From Rhabdophis nuchalis (taxonomy: Eukaryota; Chordata; Lepidosauria; Squamata; Natricidae): 64,000 nt of DNA. The stretch is taken from positions 27,159,119 to 27,223,118 of the forward strand of contig CM077648.1 in NCBI GenBank assembly GCA_039707465.1, in the 5' to 3' direction. This document shows positions 22,754 to 32,990 of the stretch, in pieces. Positions within the stretch are counted from its first letter, which is position 1; every line of letters starts with the position of its first letter. A program made the translations under genes and the position numbers. A model generated the notes under the pieces. It did not search any database. It was not told where the DNA came from and saw only the letters and a list, made by a program, of their open reading frames with translations.

Positions 22754-23119
22754 GAAAAAAAAATAAAAAGACCCAAATGAAGCATCTCTACAAGTTTCAT
22801 GTAGATAATGATATTGATGATTAATAATAATAACAATCAGAATGTCATTTAAATCTAATCTTTTGTACACATTTGTGAATTTGGAAATATGGATTCTTGA
22901 GTGATATTTAGCTGTCTAAAGAATCCAATAGTAATATTCAATCTTCTTCTTGCACTGAAACCAGTACAGAGCTACAATGTGCACAAGTGTTGTTTTGATA
23001 ACTGTGAAATCATTGATCCAATGTCTCAAGCCATCCAAGTTTCCTATGTCTCCATATAAACCCCAGAAAAAGATATGTAAGGGAATGCCGCACACATTTT
23101 TTTTAAACACAGGGGAGGG
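22754..23119. other. Single-copy DNA
   Basis: Nothing recognised. There is a poly-T/poly-G run at about 23093-23123. Confidence 0.45.
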
Positions 23120-23188
23120 GGGGAAAACTCCACATAGCGCTACTCTTGAAGGGCATTTGGAAGCTGCAGCTGGTGCAGAGTGCAGTGG

Positions 23189-23596
23189 TGTAGTGATAAC
23201 TTTCACGCCGTTATCAGGCAGGCGGGCCCACAGATGAGGGAGAAAAGAACACGACACCAGATCTTCTCTGAACGGAATGGGACTGCGCAACGGACAAAGG
23301 TCCGCAGGCCTTTTTATTAACTTTATCAGAAGGCAGGGTTAAGCATACATCGTCATATGTAAACAATACATAAATCATGACCATATAAGGAAATTCACAC
23401 AGTAGAATAGGAGTCACGTGCTCTTTGTTGATAGTTAGCATGTTGCAAGAAGGAGGGAACTTTTCTCCAAGGTGTTGAATGTCAGAGGGTGTGCTAGTAA
23501 CTTTCCATGTCAGCTTCCTTGTTTATGTCCAACCGGTCAGAACCAGTCTACACTAACAGAAATGCTTAGCACGTGATGCAGTATCATAATGCAACA
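23189..23596 (-). mobile_element. Solo LTR of an endogenous retrovirus-like element (408 bp)
   Basis: The segment has TG...CA ends on the plus strand (tgtagtgataac ... aatgcaaca) and a perfect 6-bp target duplication, cagtgg, at 23183-23188 and 23597-23602. Removing it restores the LINE reading. The polyadenylation signal AATAAA lies on the minus strand near 23313, which sets the orientation. There is no internal retroviral gene, so recombination between two LTRs probably removed the provirus. A 6-bp duplication is typical of class II (beta/alpha-like) elements; the class is inferred. Confidence 0.8.
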
Positions 23597-23741
23597 CAGT
23601 GGCATGAAACAGTTTTGGGCCCCCAAGACTGACTTGTGTAGCACCACTGCTCCATGAGTTTCACTGGCTGTTGGTTTGCTTCTGGATGCAATTCAAGGTG
23701 TTGGTAATCACCATTCAAGTCCTTCATGGCATGGGCCCAGG

Positions 23742-23992
23742 CAGTGGTGGGTTCGGGCAGAGACTACTGCCGGTTTGCTCATGGGCGCGCCATGTGCACA
23801 TGCAGGCACAGTGCAACAAATTTCGTCTGCGCATGTGCAAAAGTGAAAAACAAGATGACAGTGTCTATGGTGCCACCGGGAGAGCCAGTTTGGGGGTGTG
23901 GCAGGCCTAGGTCGCTGCCTGTTCGAGCGACCCAGGCTACCAAGTTATACCAGTTCAGCCGAACTGGTCCAAACTGGTAGGAACCACCACTG
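23742..23992 (+). mobile_element. Non-autonomous hAT element, family N5 (251 bp)
   Basis: Ends CAGTGGTGGGTTCGGG and GGAACCACCACTG. Flanks ggcccagg (23734-23741) and ggtccagg (23993-24000) match at 7 of 8. Shared family motifs are 'ttgctcatgggcg', 'aagtgaaaaacaagatg' and 'aactggtccaaactggtag'. It sits inside the old LINE. Relatives lie at 38261-38514 and 57568-57857. Confidence 0.9.
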
Positions 23993-24020
23993 GGTCCAGG
24001 TCACTTGAGCCCTGATGGGG

Positions 24021-24223
24021 AATGGTTAGAATGCAGCATTGCACACTACTGCTGGGTGTCATTTGAATTTCACCAGCTCAAGGTTGACTCAGCCTTACAT
24101 CCTTCTGATGTTAGTAAAATGAGGACCCAGATTGTTGAGGGCAATAGGCTGACTCTGTAAACTGCTTAGAGAGGGCTGTAAAGTACTGTAAAGTGGTATA
24201 TAAGCCTAAATGCTATTGCTATC
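24021..24223 (+). mobile_element. MIR/CORE-like tRNA-derived SINE
   Basis: The head 'ggttagaatgcagcattgc' is tRNA-like. The body has 'caaggttgactcagcctt' and 'atgaggacccagattgtt', and the tail has 'agagggctgtaaagtactgt' and 'ctaaatgctattgctat', a LINE-type 3' end. Related copies are at 32786-32955, 32991-33212 and 43210-43347. The family name is inferred from organisation. Confidence 0.78.
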
Positions 24224-24957
24224 GAGGGACTGTCTCATCCCAATAAGATTGGCCAGCAGCGGAGGTGTGCTGCAGATCCCATTGACCGGGGTATTCTGGC
24301 TAGTGGGGTCCAGGAGAAAAGCCTCCTTTGCTGTTGCTCCTCCCATTTGGAACATCTTGCCCATGGAATGAGGTCACCTCCCAACCTCCTGACTTTCCAC
24401 AAGAGCTCGAAGACCTGACTCTGTCAGTTGGCTTGGGACTCCAATGAGAAGGCTTCTCATTGGGGTCTAATGACAATTCATCATGGCAACTCATCCTGGC
24501 CAACTCATCACAGCCAATTTGCTATGAGACAACTCACATGGCCAACTCACCACAAGGCAGCTTGCTGCAGGATAGGAGTTACACTAATATCCAAGAAATG
24601 GTCAAATGGAATCATTAAAGAAAGGATGCAAAGGGAGGAAACCAAATGAAATTACAAACAATTAAATATTTTTAAATTTTATTTTAAACAATTAAACTGA
24701 ATTGTTATCTCATGCATTGGCTGCTTACAGTTGGCTGTGGCAAGTTGTCCCATTCCATTCACCTTGGAGGGGGGGGGTAACTGATCCCACCACATCCCCA
24801 TTCATCCTACTCTTTCTCTTCATATCATTTTAAAGGACCCATGTATATACATTTTTATAGTTTTTTAAATCTGTATTGCGCATAGTTTCTGTATAGTTTT
24901 GCCCTTTCAATATTGTAAGATGCCCACAGTTACCTCGTGGTGAGATGGGCAGCCAAT

Positions 24958-25903
24958 ATTTTATTTATTTTATTAAATTTATACCCCGCCCTTCTCCTTG
25001 TTAGGACCCAGGGCGGCGCACAGGCATTATTTAAAAACACAAAATACAATAAATATCTATTAAAATGTATTAAATTAATAAACCCGTGCTAAAACCCAAT
25101 GTTAAAACCCTTGCCAATTATAAATTATTTTCTTAAAAAGTCAGAAATGGGGGCTATCCTAGGCCGGCTTGTTGGAATAAATACGTCTTAAGACGTTGGC
25201 GGAAGAGACGGAGGTCCGAGATAGTACGGAGGTCGGGGGGTAGGTCGTTCCAGAGGGCCGGGCCCGCCACAGAGAAGGCCCTTCCCCTGGGTGTCGCCAA
25301 CCGGCATTGCCCCGTCGATGGCACCCGAAGAAGACCCTCTCTGTGGGAGCGGATCGGACGAAGGGATGTATGGGGCAGGAGGCGGTCTCGTATATAGCTA
25401 GGCCCCGAGCCATGGAGCGATTTAAAGATGGTCATCAGCACCTTGAAGCACACTCGAAAGGCCACAGGCAGCCAGTGCAGCTCGCGCAGGAGAGGTGTTA
25501 CGTGGGTTTGCCTTGTGGCACCCATAATCACCCGCGCGGCCGCATTCTGTACTAACTGTAGCCTTCGAGTGCACCTCAAGGGGAGCCCCATGTAGAGAGC
25601 GTTACAGTAATCCAGCCGGGATGTCACAAGCGCTTGAGTGACTGTGCGAAGGGCTCCCCGGTCCAGTAAGGGGCGCAACTGGCGTATCAGGCGTACCTGA
25701 TAGAACGCCCCCCTGGCCACGGCCGCCACATGGTCCTCCATGGACAGCCGGGAATCCAGGAGGACGCCCAAGTTGCGCGCCCTCTCCACGGGGGCCAGTT
25801 GTTCGCCCCCAATGGCCAGTGTTGGACTTATCTGGCTGAACCGGGGTGCCGGAAACCACAGCCACTCGGTCTTGGCCGGGTTGAGCTTGAGTTTGTTACT
25901 ACC
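24958..25903 (-). mobile_element. 5'-truncated L2-clade LINE (about 0.95 kb)
   Basis: Minus-strand L2 with an intact C-terminal frame and a 3' UTR ending 'agggcgggtataaatttaat' plus an AAAT-rich tail. It is inserted in the extreme 3' tail of an older LINE. Flanks cagccaat (24950-24957) and catccaat (25904-25911) look like an 8-bp target duplication with one mismatch. Its GC content is far above the surroundings, so it is a young insertion. Confidence 0.9.
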
Positions 25904-25906
25904 CAT
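25154..25906 (-). pseudogene. L2 LINE ORF2 C-terminal fragment, uninterrupted 250 codons
   Basis: The frame begins at an internal methionine equivalent to the position just after the RT catalytic core, so the YADD motif is absent. It contains 'NKLKLNPAKTEWLWF', 'NLGVLLDSRL', 'LVTSRLDYCNALYMGLPL', 'RLQLVQNAAARV', 'LRELHWLPV', 'SLRPIRSHREGLLRVPS' and 'RAFSVAGPALWNDLPPDL', ending 'LKTYLFQQAGLG'. It has no stops or frameshifts, unlike the 21148-22291 relative. The openness reflects recent insertion, not host use. It cannot act as a polymerase alone. Confidence 0.93.
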
Positions 25907-25940
25907 CCAATAAATTTAATTAACAAACAAATAAAGATTT

Positions 25941-26180
25941 TTTTAAAAAAAAGGAGACATGCAACCTACAGTTTAACAATGAAATGGAAAGCAATAGCCT
26001 TCTGATACCTTCCAAGTTCTAAAATGTCCAAATACACTTTTGCAGTAAATTCTAAAGAAATGACTTGAGGAATGAGGCAGGAAAACAAAACATTGTTTTG
26101 ACAGTGTAGGAAATTTTCAACACAGTTTGTTAGCAACTATGGGTTCAGAACCAGTGTTACAACTCTGGTCCCGTAACCAG
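25941..26180. other. Single-copy DNA
   Basis: Nothing recognised apart from the inverted flank of the LTR-like element that starts at 26181. Confidence 0.45.
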
Positions 26181-26642
26181 TGTTAGGGGTAACAAACACC
26201 CCCTTTGAAAATAAATGCGGAATAGTGTAATACACTGGACAGTAAAGAGATACTTTGCTTTAACCACACACAAACTCTAAAACAGTGATAGTAAGAAAAT
26301 AAATAGTCTTTATTTTGTAGCAACTAAAATACTTCTTCCGACCAGTGATACTAACTTCTCAAACAATAACAGTCCTTCACCAAAACACAGAGTTATCTTA
26401 CAGTGATGCAAAACAAATACTTCTTCTTTTCTTCAGTCTTCAGCTACTCAGCGGCAAACAGTAAATACAGGAATCAAAGGGAATTGAAAAGGGAATGAAC
26501 TGTGTTCCTGAGCTTGCTTATATGGTAGAGCTGAGAAGCACAGCCAATTAGAATTCAACATAGTTCTTAAAACTACATATACTCTTTAAGAATACTGGCT
26601 TATATATATTGTCAACCCAAAATAAGGATAAATATCCTAACA
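26181..26642 (-). mobile_element. LTR-like element with TGTTAGG...CCTAACA ends (462 bp)
   Basis: The ends are short inverted repeats of LTR form. On the minus strand there are two AATAAA signals (about 26300-26320), a TATATA-like stretch near the 5' side (26601-26612) and an AT-rich U3-like region. No internal genes and no clean 4-6-bp target duplication are visible. The flanks carry a further inverted match ('ttcagaacc' / 'ggttctgaa'), which fits a TIR element as well. LTR is the favoured reading, DNA transposon the alternative. Confidence 0.5.
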
Positions 26643-26704
26643 CGGTTCGATGACAGGTTCTGAAGAGATAGGTTTGTGTCTTCCTCAATTTCATCAAGCA
26701 TGTC

Positions 26705-26835
26705 AATACAAGACAATAGCAGAGTTGGAAGGGACCTTGGAGGTCATCTAGTCCAACCCCCTGCCTAGGCAGGAAACCCTATACCATTTCAGGACAAATG
26801 GCTCTCCAACATCTTCTTAAAGACATCCAGTGATA
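26705..26835 (-). mobile_element. CR1 LINE 3' end, copy 1
   Basis: Contains 'gttggaagggaccttggagg', 'ctagtccaaccccctgcc', 'tataccatttc' and 'catccagtgat', the reverse complement of the CR1 C-terminal/3' UTR block also seen at 38690-38830. It ends abruptly at a (GGAA)n array. Confidence 0.85.
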
Positions 26836-26897
26836 AGGAAGGAAGGAAGGAAGGAAGGAAGGAAGGAAGGAAGGAAGGAAGGAAGGAAGGAAAGAAG
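26836..26897. repeat. (GGAA)n microsatellite
   Basis: About 14 units separate two CR1 tails in the same orientation. Confidence 0.95.
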
Positions 26898-27230
26898 GAT
26901 AACAGAGCTGGAAGGGACCTTGGAGGTCTTCTAGTCCAACCCCCTGCCTAGGCAGAAAGCCCTATACCATTTCAGACAAATGGCTATCCAACATCTTCTT
27001 TAAAACTTCCAATTTTGGAGCATTCACAACTTCTGGAGGCAACTTCTGTTCCACTGATTAATTGTTCTAACTGTCAGGAAATTTCTCCTCAGTTCTAAGT
27101 TGCTTCTCTCCTTGATTAGTTTCCACCCATTGCTTCTTGTTCTGCCCTCAGGTGCTTTGGAGAATAGTTTGACTCCCTCTTCGTTTGTCATTTGGTTCCA
27201 AGCTTTTGTGCATCAGTTCTTGCAATTAGG
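26898..27230 (-). mobile_element. CR1 LINE 3' end, copy 2
   Basis: The same block as copy 1 but longer, extending through 'ccactgattaattgttct', 'gaaatttctcctcag', 'cttgattagtttccaccc' and 'ctttggagaatagtttgac'. Read on the minus strand it encodes scraps of the CR1 C-terminus ('PPEVVNAPKLEVLKK'-like). The frames are broken. Confidence 0.87.
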
Positions 27231-27454
27231 ATTAAAATCACAGGTTCTCCATCAAACATAACTAAATACATGGCTATTATTGAGCATTGTGTGCTCAGAT
27301 TACCATTCATGTTCCCCCATGGAGTATACCACATATTCCAATGCTAATTTTCAATGGTTACCACAAATAGTTATTAGATATTTCCCTTCATATATGTTTC
27401 ATTACATCCATTAACTCATTTAACATATAAAAACCTTTCCAGTATCCAGAATTT

Positions 27455-27702
27455 TTAAGTGAGTTTTGCTCTGTTTTACGGACTTTCTGGTCGCCGCCGT
27501 TATGTGAATCGCCACCATGGTTAAGTTGGTAACCAGGTTGCTAAGCGAATCTGGCTTGTTCCATTAACTTTGTTTGTGGGAAGGTCGCAAAAGGGGGATT
27601 CACAGAACGCCGGGGTAGCTGACATCCTAAGTACAGGTAACCCTCCATATACCGCAGCTCATTTAGCGACCATTTAAAGTTACGACTGCCCTGAAAAATG
27701 TG
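27455..27702. mobile_element. Two fragments of the Tigger-like MITE
   Basis: 27455-27630 matches the interior of the MITE ('aagtgagttttgct', 'gctaagcgaatctggct', 'gaaggtcgcaaaag'). 27634-27702 starts with a left terminus, CAGGTAACCCTCC, after TA and stops where the Bov-B fragment begins. The two pieces are in opposite orientations, so they come from different copies. Confidence 0.7.
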
Positions 27703-28650
27703 GCTGTCCCAGTGTTCACAGTTATTTTACTTTCCTGGGCTCCAAGATCACCGCAGATGAGGGACTGTAGCCAAGAAATCAAAAGAGGCTTGCTCCTGGG
27801 GAGGAAAGCGATGGCAAATCCAGACAACAGACTACAAAGCAGAGACATCACCCTGCCAATCAAAAGTGCATCTAGTCAAGGCTGTGGTTTCCCCAGTTGC
27901 AATGGATGGCTGTGAAGGTTGGACCATAAGGAAGGCTGAGCGCCAAAGAATGGAGGCCTTTGGACTCTGGGGCTGGAGAAGAAGACTCCTGCATTGAGTC
28001 CCTTGGACTGCAAGGCCATCCCACCGGTCAGCCCTAGAGGAGATCAACCCTGGCTGCTCTTTAGAAGGCCAGATCCTGAAGAGGAAACTCAAAGACTTTG
28101 GCCACCTAAGGAGAAGGAAGAAGGACTCCCTGGAGAAGAGCCTCATGCTGGGAACGATGGAGGGCAAAAGAAGAAGAAGGGTACGACAGAGAAGGCGGGG
28201 GCTGCATGGAGTCACCAAAGCAGTCGGCATGAGCTTCAATGGACTCCAGAAGATGGTGGAGGACAGGAAGGCCTGGAGTAACATTGTCCATGGGGTCACG
28301 ATGGGTTGGAGAAGACTCCTGTGTGTCTCTTGGACTGCAAGGCCATCCAACCGGTCAGTCCTAGAGGAGATCCACCCTGGCTGCTCTTTAGAAGGCCAGA
28401 TCCTGAAAAGGAAACTCAAAGACTTTGGCCACCTAAGGAGAAGGAAGAAGGACTCCCTGGAGAAGAGCCTCATGCTGGGAACGATGGAGGGCAAAAGAAG
28501 AAGGGGACAGCAGAGAAGGAGGGGGCTGCATGGAGTCACCGGCATGAGATTAAATGGACTCCAGAGGATGGTGGAGGACAGGAAGGCCTGGAGGAACGTT
28601 GTCCATGGGGTCGCGATGGGCCGGACACAACTTCACAGCTAACAACAACG
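27703..28650 (+). mobile_element. Bov-B (RTE-clade) LINE 3' end with internal tandem duplication
   Basis: Translated pieces in shifting frames give 'LLSWAPRSPQMRDCSQEIKR', 'LLLGRKAMA', 'FPSCNGWL' (compare FPVAMYGCE), 'LLHGVT', 'SLEKSLMLGTMEGKRRR' and 'FNGLQKMVEDRKAW', the C-terminal end of Bov-B ORF2. A 327-bp segment is repeated directly: 'ttggactgcaagg' starts at 28003 and again at 28330. The second unit ends 'cggacacaacttcacag', the normal Bov-B 3' end. Many frameshifts make it inactive. Confidence 0.9.
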
Positions 28651-30239
28651 TTGAGGACTAACTGCATTTAATGCTCAACCCTAGAAAAATCAGCTGATTC
28701 GGGCCTGATTTAATGCACCATCTCTATTTTCTGTCTTATCAGTTCCATCTTCTCCAACTGATGTAAATTGCCAACCAAGCACCAGTTGGCGGTCTTAAGA
28801 TTATGGCCAATCGTGATGGCCATTAAGTAATTTCCTAGACCCAAAAGAAATGGGTTGAAAGCTGCATTTAACTCTCATCATCCTCATTGAGATGCATCCT
28901 CAGTCCTCTGAGGAAGAGGGGGTTGCATGAAGAGAGAGAGAGAGCGCGAAAGAGAAAGAGGGAGAGGGAGGGAGGGAGGGAAAAGGGAACCCTCAATGCT
29001 GAACACAAAATTTCATGCATTTCAAGCCAGAAGTATTTTTGCTGGGGATTTTACCTGAAACTTATAATAAAGAGGATACCTATTTAATTATCCATGTATT
29101 AACTGCAGCTAGAAATGCAGGACACTGGAAGAGTGAAGAGATTCCTACTGATGAGAAGCTGATCTGGAAAATGTTAGACTTCTTCAGCTTCAATGTGAAC
29201 ATTTTGTGGTAATTTTACAACAGAGCATAGAGTGGCCTACGAGGTATACAAATCATATGGAAGCCATAATGAAACAAAGAGAAGGTACCTGTGGAGAATG
29301 ACAGAGCTGAAACTGAGAACACAGTGCAATACTAAAAGAAGCACTAATTAGAACAATGTGCTGTGATATGGATAACGAGTCTGCTCTTGATCTGTGAATT
29401 GTGAACAGAGGTCAAGCAGTGATAGGTATCTGTTTTAGGAGCTTATTTAGACACCAAAATGATCTCCAGACAGAGTGGTTGTGCAAAACATCTTGGCAAA
29501 TGGTAAGGAAGACATACGGTAACCACACCCCTGGGATTTCTTTGCAATAAACTAACTGTATTCTGCACCTAGGATATTACCCATGTTTAAAAGGATGCAG
29601 CCTCAGCTTAATCAACATTTTTGCTTTAAATCTCACTGAGTCATGAAACAAATACACAAGATAGTGAAAATATTTTAATTGTCAAACAATTGAACTGTTG
29701 CTGAGTTTTGGAAAATAGTCTACGTTATTTTGTTGTAAGGACTTGCTATTCCATGTACAATTTATGCCTATTTGTCTTTTGATGGGGGAGGTATTCAACA
29801 CGGCAAATGACTTTATCAGGACTTCTCAAATTATTTTGTGAATAGGTGAAATGTTTTGAAAATGAACTACAAACCTGCTTGAAATTTGCAGAGTTCAGCA
29901 TTAATTCCCTCTGAAAGTATAACATATCTGTTATAGCTTCACTATATAGTCTGTTACTTCAATATATCCTGATTTAATTGTTCAGTGAATGTTTTAAGCC
30001 CCAGAAAACTGTCTGTTAATAGAAGTAAGGAGAAGCCTTCATATTTAAGACAAGGCAAAATTTTGTAACAATTTTATAGTTATTAAATCTCTAAAATACT
30101 TTTGTATAAAGATTATACAGATATTTGTCCTGTATACGCATGTGTGTATCCATTCTATTATATCTAATGCTTGCTTAGAGTGTCTTATGTTGGATATTTG
30201 CAATCCAGGTCATTTCCATCTCTCTTGATTTCAACAATG
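28651..30239. other. Single-copy DNA with a purine run
   Basis: A GA-rich run lies at 28934-28985. No gene is recognised. A short coding-like frame at 29015-29212 has no recognisable motif. Confidence 0.5.
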
Positions 30240-30247
30240 CACTACTG

Positions 30248-30602
30248 CAGTGATGGTGAGCCTTTTCGGCACTGAGTGCCGAAAAGAGAGCACAAACACG
30301 TGCGCTCGTCAGGGAGACCCATAAGAGGAACTGCGGTGACCAGTTTCCGGTGTATGCATGCACACCAGGAAGCTTCTTTTCCAGTTTCTGGGGCGCATGT
30401 GCATGTGACTATTAGCTGGCTGGCACACATGCGGAAACCAGAAGACCAGCTCTTTCAGTTTCCAGCACTGCTGCGCGCGTGAAGGCCAGCTAATCATCAC
30501 ATATGCATGCCCAGCAGAAACCCAGAAGAAACCCAGAAGAGGCCAGGCAACATGGCTCTGCATGCCACTTTGGGCACACGTGCCATAGGTTCGCCATCAC
30601 AG
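30248..30602 (-). mobile_element. Non-autonomous hAT N4 element (355 bp)
   Basis: Ends CAGTGATGGTGAGCC and GGTTCGCCATCACAG. A perfect 8-bp target duplication, cactactg, lies at 30240-30247 and 30603-30610. The GC-rich CA/TG-rich interior explains the overlapping spurious frames on both strands. It has the same orientation as 18145-18437. Confidence 0.93.
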
Positions 30603-30610
30603 CACTACTG

Positions 30611-31994
30611 GGTACTCAGAATATGAGTCTTTTTCTTTTTATTCTCCCCCCCTCCCATCTCTCTGTGAAAACAACAGTGACAACAGGAATAATTCATAAT
30701 AGGGATGGAATATAGTCGTTCAATATTCCAGTCGTTCAATTGATACAGTTGATTCAATATAGTTTCTATGGCTATATATAGAATATACTGGCAAGACTTT
30801 TCTTAATTTAAAGTCCTAAAAGTCCTAAAATTATGAAGAAAACAACACAAGCAGCAAAAACCAGATCAGCTATTGTAGAAAGAAATGGCCACATAACAAA
30901 ATGTGAGGACCAATGAAGAATGTTAAACCAGAAACGTAATTTGTGTGTCCAGGGGCATTTCATGGCTGTCTAGCAACCATAAAACATTCACACCTGCTAG
31001 CAACTAAAGAGGCAAAGGGGTTGATAGTAAGGGACAGAGCAATAGGGCACTTGAAGTAAGTGGCGAACAAAAAATGATGGAGTTACAGAAAGTTCATATG
31101 AGGCGAAGACTAAATGTTTATTCAGAACTGTTTAATAAACAATTGATACATGATCCAAATTCTTCTTGAAGGATCTGTCTGATGATCTGCTGAAGGACAT
31201 CACTGTGATTTACATCTGAATGGTAAAAGCATTATTTTATCAGCCTTGTCCAAAACTTCAAAAGGTGCTTGGTTTTGGCAATGCTTTAAGCAAAGATTCC
31301 TTCAAAGCTGTTTCAAAAGCAATGTGATCCGCTGCTTTTAATAGTAGAACAAACTGTCAATTCAATTGGTTGTGATTGATGGGAAATCTGTTAGTTGGAA
31401 AAAGACTTATATTGTCTCTTGTGGGTAGATGCAACTGGCAGATCTTGAGGTCATTGGAAAGATCTTGTTGAGGAGTAATATCCTCAATATTATACACCTA
31501 ATATTATAGTGTATTTCGGCAGCAATACTGTCTGACTACCAGAGGTATCCAAAAAGTCATGATGGTTAATATAACCATGCAATCAAAGTCCTGCCATTGC
31601 TTTGATCACATGGTTGTGGCAGCCATCTTGATGTTTTGAGCCTACACATGACATATGCACATTTAAGGGCAGCAACTGGCAGAAACCATGCTTTCATGCC
31701 TTCACTCATCCAGCATCATCTACCAGTGGGAAAGCAAACTACCAATCTCTCCCTTAAACCTGGGACTGTGCAGGGATGCATTGTCATTGAAGGAACAGGT
31801 TTTTTTATATGTTAATTGATCTTTCAACTGGGAGAACAAAATCTGCTTGATGCTTCCATAACTAATCAGCATGAGGCAAGTACATTTATAGATACTCTAA
31901 TCCAACTGACAGAATTGTTAAAAAAGTCATAATTACCAGTACATTAAACAAAAGTGCAGGAACAAACTCAAGCAGTTAAAAAACCCTTCATAAC
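30611..31994. other. Single-copy DNA
   Basis: No gene or recognised repeat. Confidence 0.5.
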
Positions 31995-32003
31995 AGAATG
32001 CTA

Positions 32004-32343
32004 AAAGGGATGCAGTAGCTCAGCGGCTAAGATGCTGATTTTGTTGATCAGAAAGGTCAGCAGTTCAGTCGTTCGAATCCCTAGTGCCGTGTAACGGAGT
32101 GAGCTCCCATTACTTGTCCCAGCTTCTGCCAACCTAGCAGTTTGAAAGTATGTAAAAATGCAAGTAGAAAAAATAGGAACCAACTTTGGTGGGAAGGCAT
32201 TTGTGTGCCTTTGGCATTTAGTCATGACCACAGAGACATCTTCGGACAGCGTTGGCTCTTCGGCTTTGAAACAGAAATGAGCACCGCCCCCTAGAGTTGG
32301 AAACGACTAGCACATATGTGCGAGAGAAACCTTTACCTTTAAT
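32004..32343 (+). mobile_element. Sauria-type SINE
   Basis: Head 'gggatgcagtagctcagcgg', B-box-like 'cgttcgaatccctag', tail 'aaacctttaccttta'. A 9-bp perfect target duplication, agaatgcta, lies at 31995-32003 (then a short A run) and 32344-32352. Confidence 0.92.
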
Positions 32344-32352
32344 AGAATGCTA

Positions 32353-32785
32353 CAGTTACAACAAATGTTTTATTTCATTCATAGCCAATTAAAATGCAAT
32401 ATTAATATTAGGATGCAAGATTTTTATAGTAGTATGAATGGTAGGAATATCAGAAGCCCATTCTTTGTATATTTTTCTTTCTTTTCAATTTTTCTTCTAC
32501 ATTTTTCTTTTCTTTTTTCTTTGTGCATTTTAGCTTTCTCTTTTATTACTTCCTTTTTATTTTTTCCTTTTACTCTACTTTGAGTAACGATCATGAGGGT
32601 TCAGAATTGGGGGTCAATGGTTCTACTTCTACCTAAATGAAGGAAGAGGTTAGTTGGTGATGACAGGGAAGAAAAAGTCAACCTGTTTGTTATTTCCTTG
32701 TGGATTGTGGCAGGTTTCATGGCTCTCAGCTTTGATTCTTGGTATCTACATGAAACTTACTAAGCGGGTTCATCCACTGGTTTGG
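32353..32785. other. Single-copy DNA, T-rich
   Basis: The pyrimidine-rich stretch 32465-32585 gives a phenylalanine/serine-rich open frame that is not a gene. Confidence 0.5.
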
Positions 32786-32955
32786 GATAGCAATAACGCT
32801 TAGATTTATATACTACTTCACAGTGCTCTATAGCCCTCTCTAAGCAGTTTACAAAGTCAGCATATTGCCCCAATAATTTGGGTCCTCATTTTACCCACCT
32901 CGGAAGGATGGAAAGCTGAGTCAACCTTGAGCCTGGTGAGATTTGAACTGCCAAA
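32786..32955 (-). mobile_element. MIR/CORE-like SINE, reverse copy
   Basis: Reverse complement of the tail and body seen at 24021-24223: 'tagcaataacgcttag', 'agccctctctaagcagttt', 'gggtcctcattttaccca'. The tRNA-like head is missing. Confidence 0.78.
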
Positions 32956-32990
32956 TTGTTCATGGTTTGACACACATATAAAGTCATGCA

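Larger units (their letters stand above)
23120..25940 (+). mobile_element. Old L2-like LINE 3' half broken by four later insertions
   Basis: Pieces in order: 23120-23188 ('WKLQLVQSAV'-like reading), 23597-23741 ('LLHEFHWLLV', 'FKVLVI', 'LHGMGPG'), 23993-24020, 24224-24957 (reading near 'DPIDRGILASGVQEK' and 'SSHLEHLAHGM', then a UTR ending 'gtggtgagatgggcagcc') and 25912-25940 ('aaatttaattaacaaac'). The frames are decayed. Between the pieces lie a solo LTR, a hAT, a SINE and a younger L2. The exact 5' limit is unclear. Confidence 0.75.

Noticed and set aside
22977..23237. Plus- and minus-strand frames of 86-124 codons
   Set aside because: They cross the border between single-copy DNA, an old LINE and the solo LTR. 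No conserved motif.
27832..28671. Overlapping frames of 95-237 codons on both strands
   Set aside because: They are shadows of the duplicated Bov-B 3' end. The true reading is the frameshifted plus-strand ORF2 remnant.
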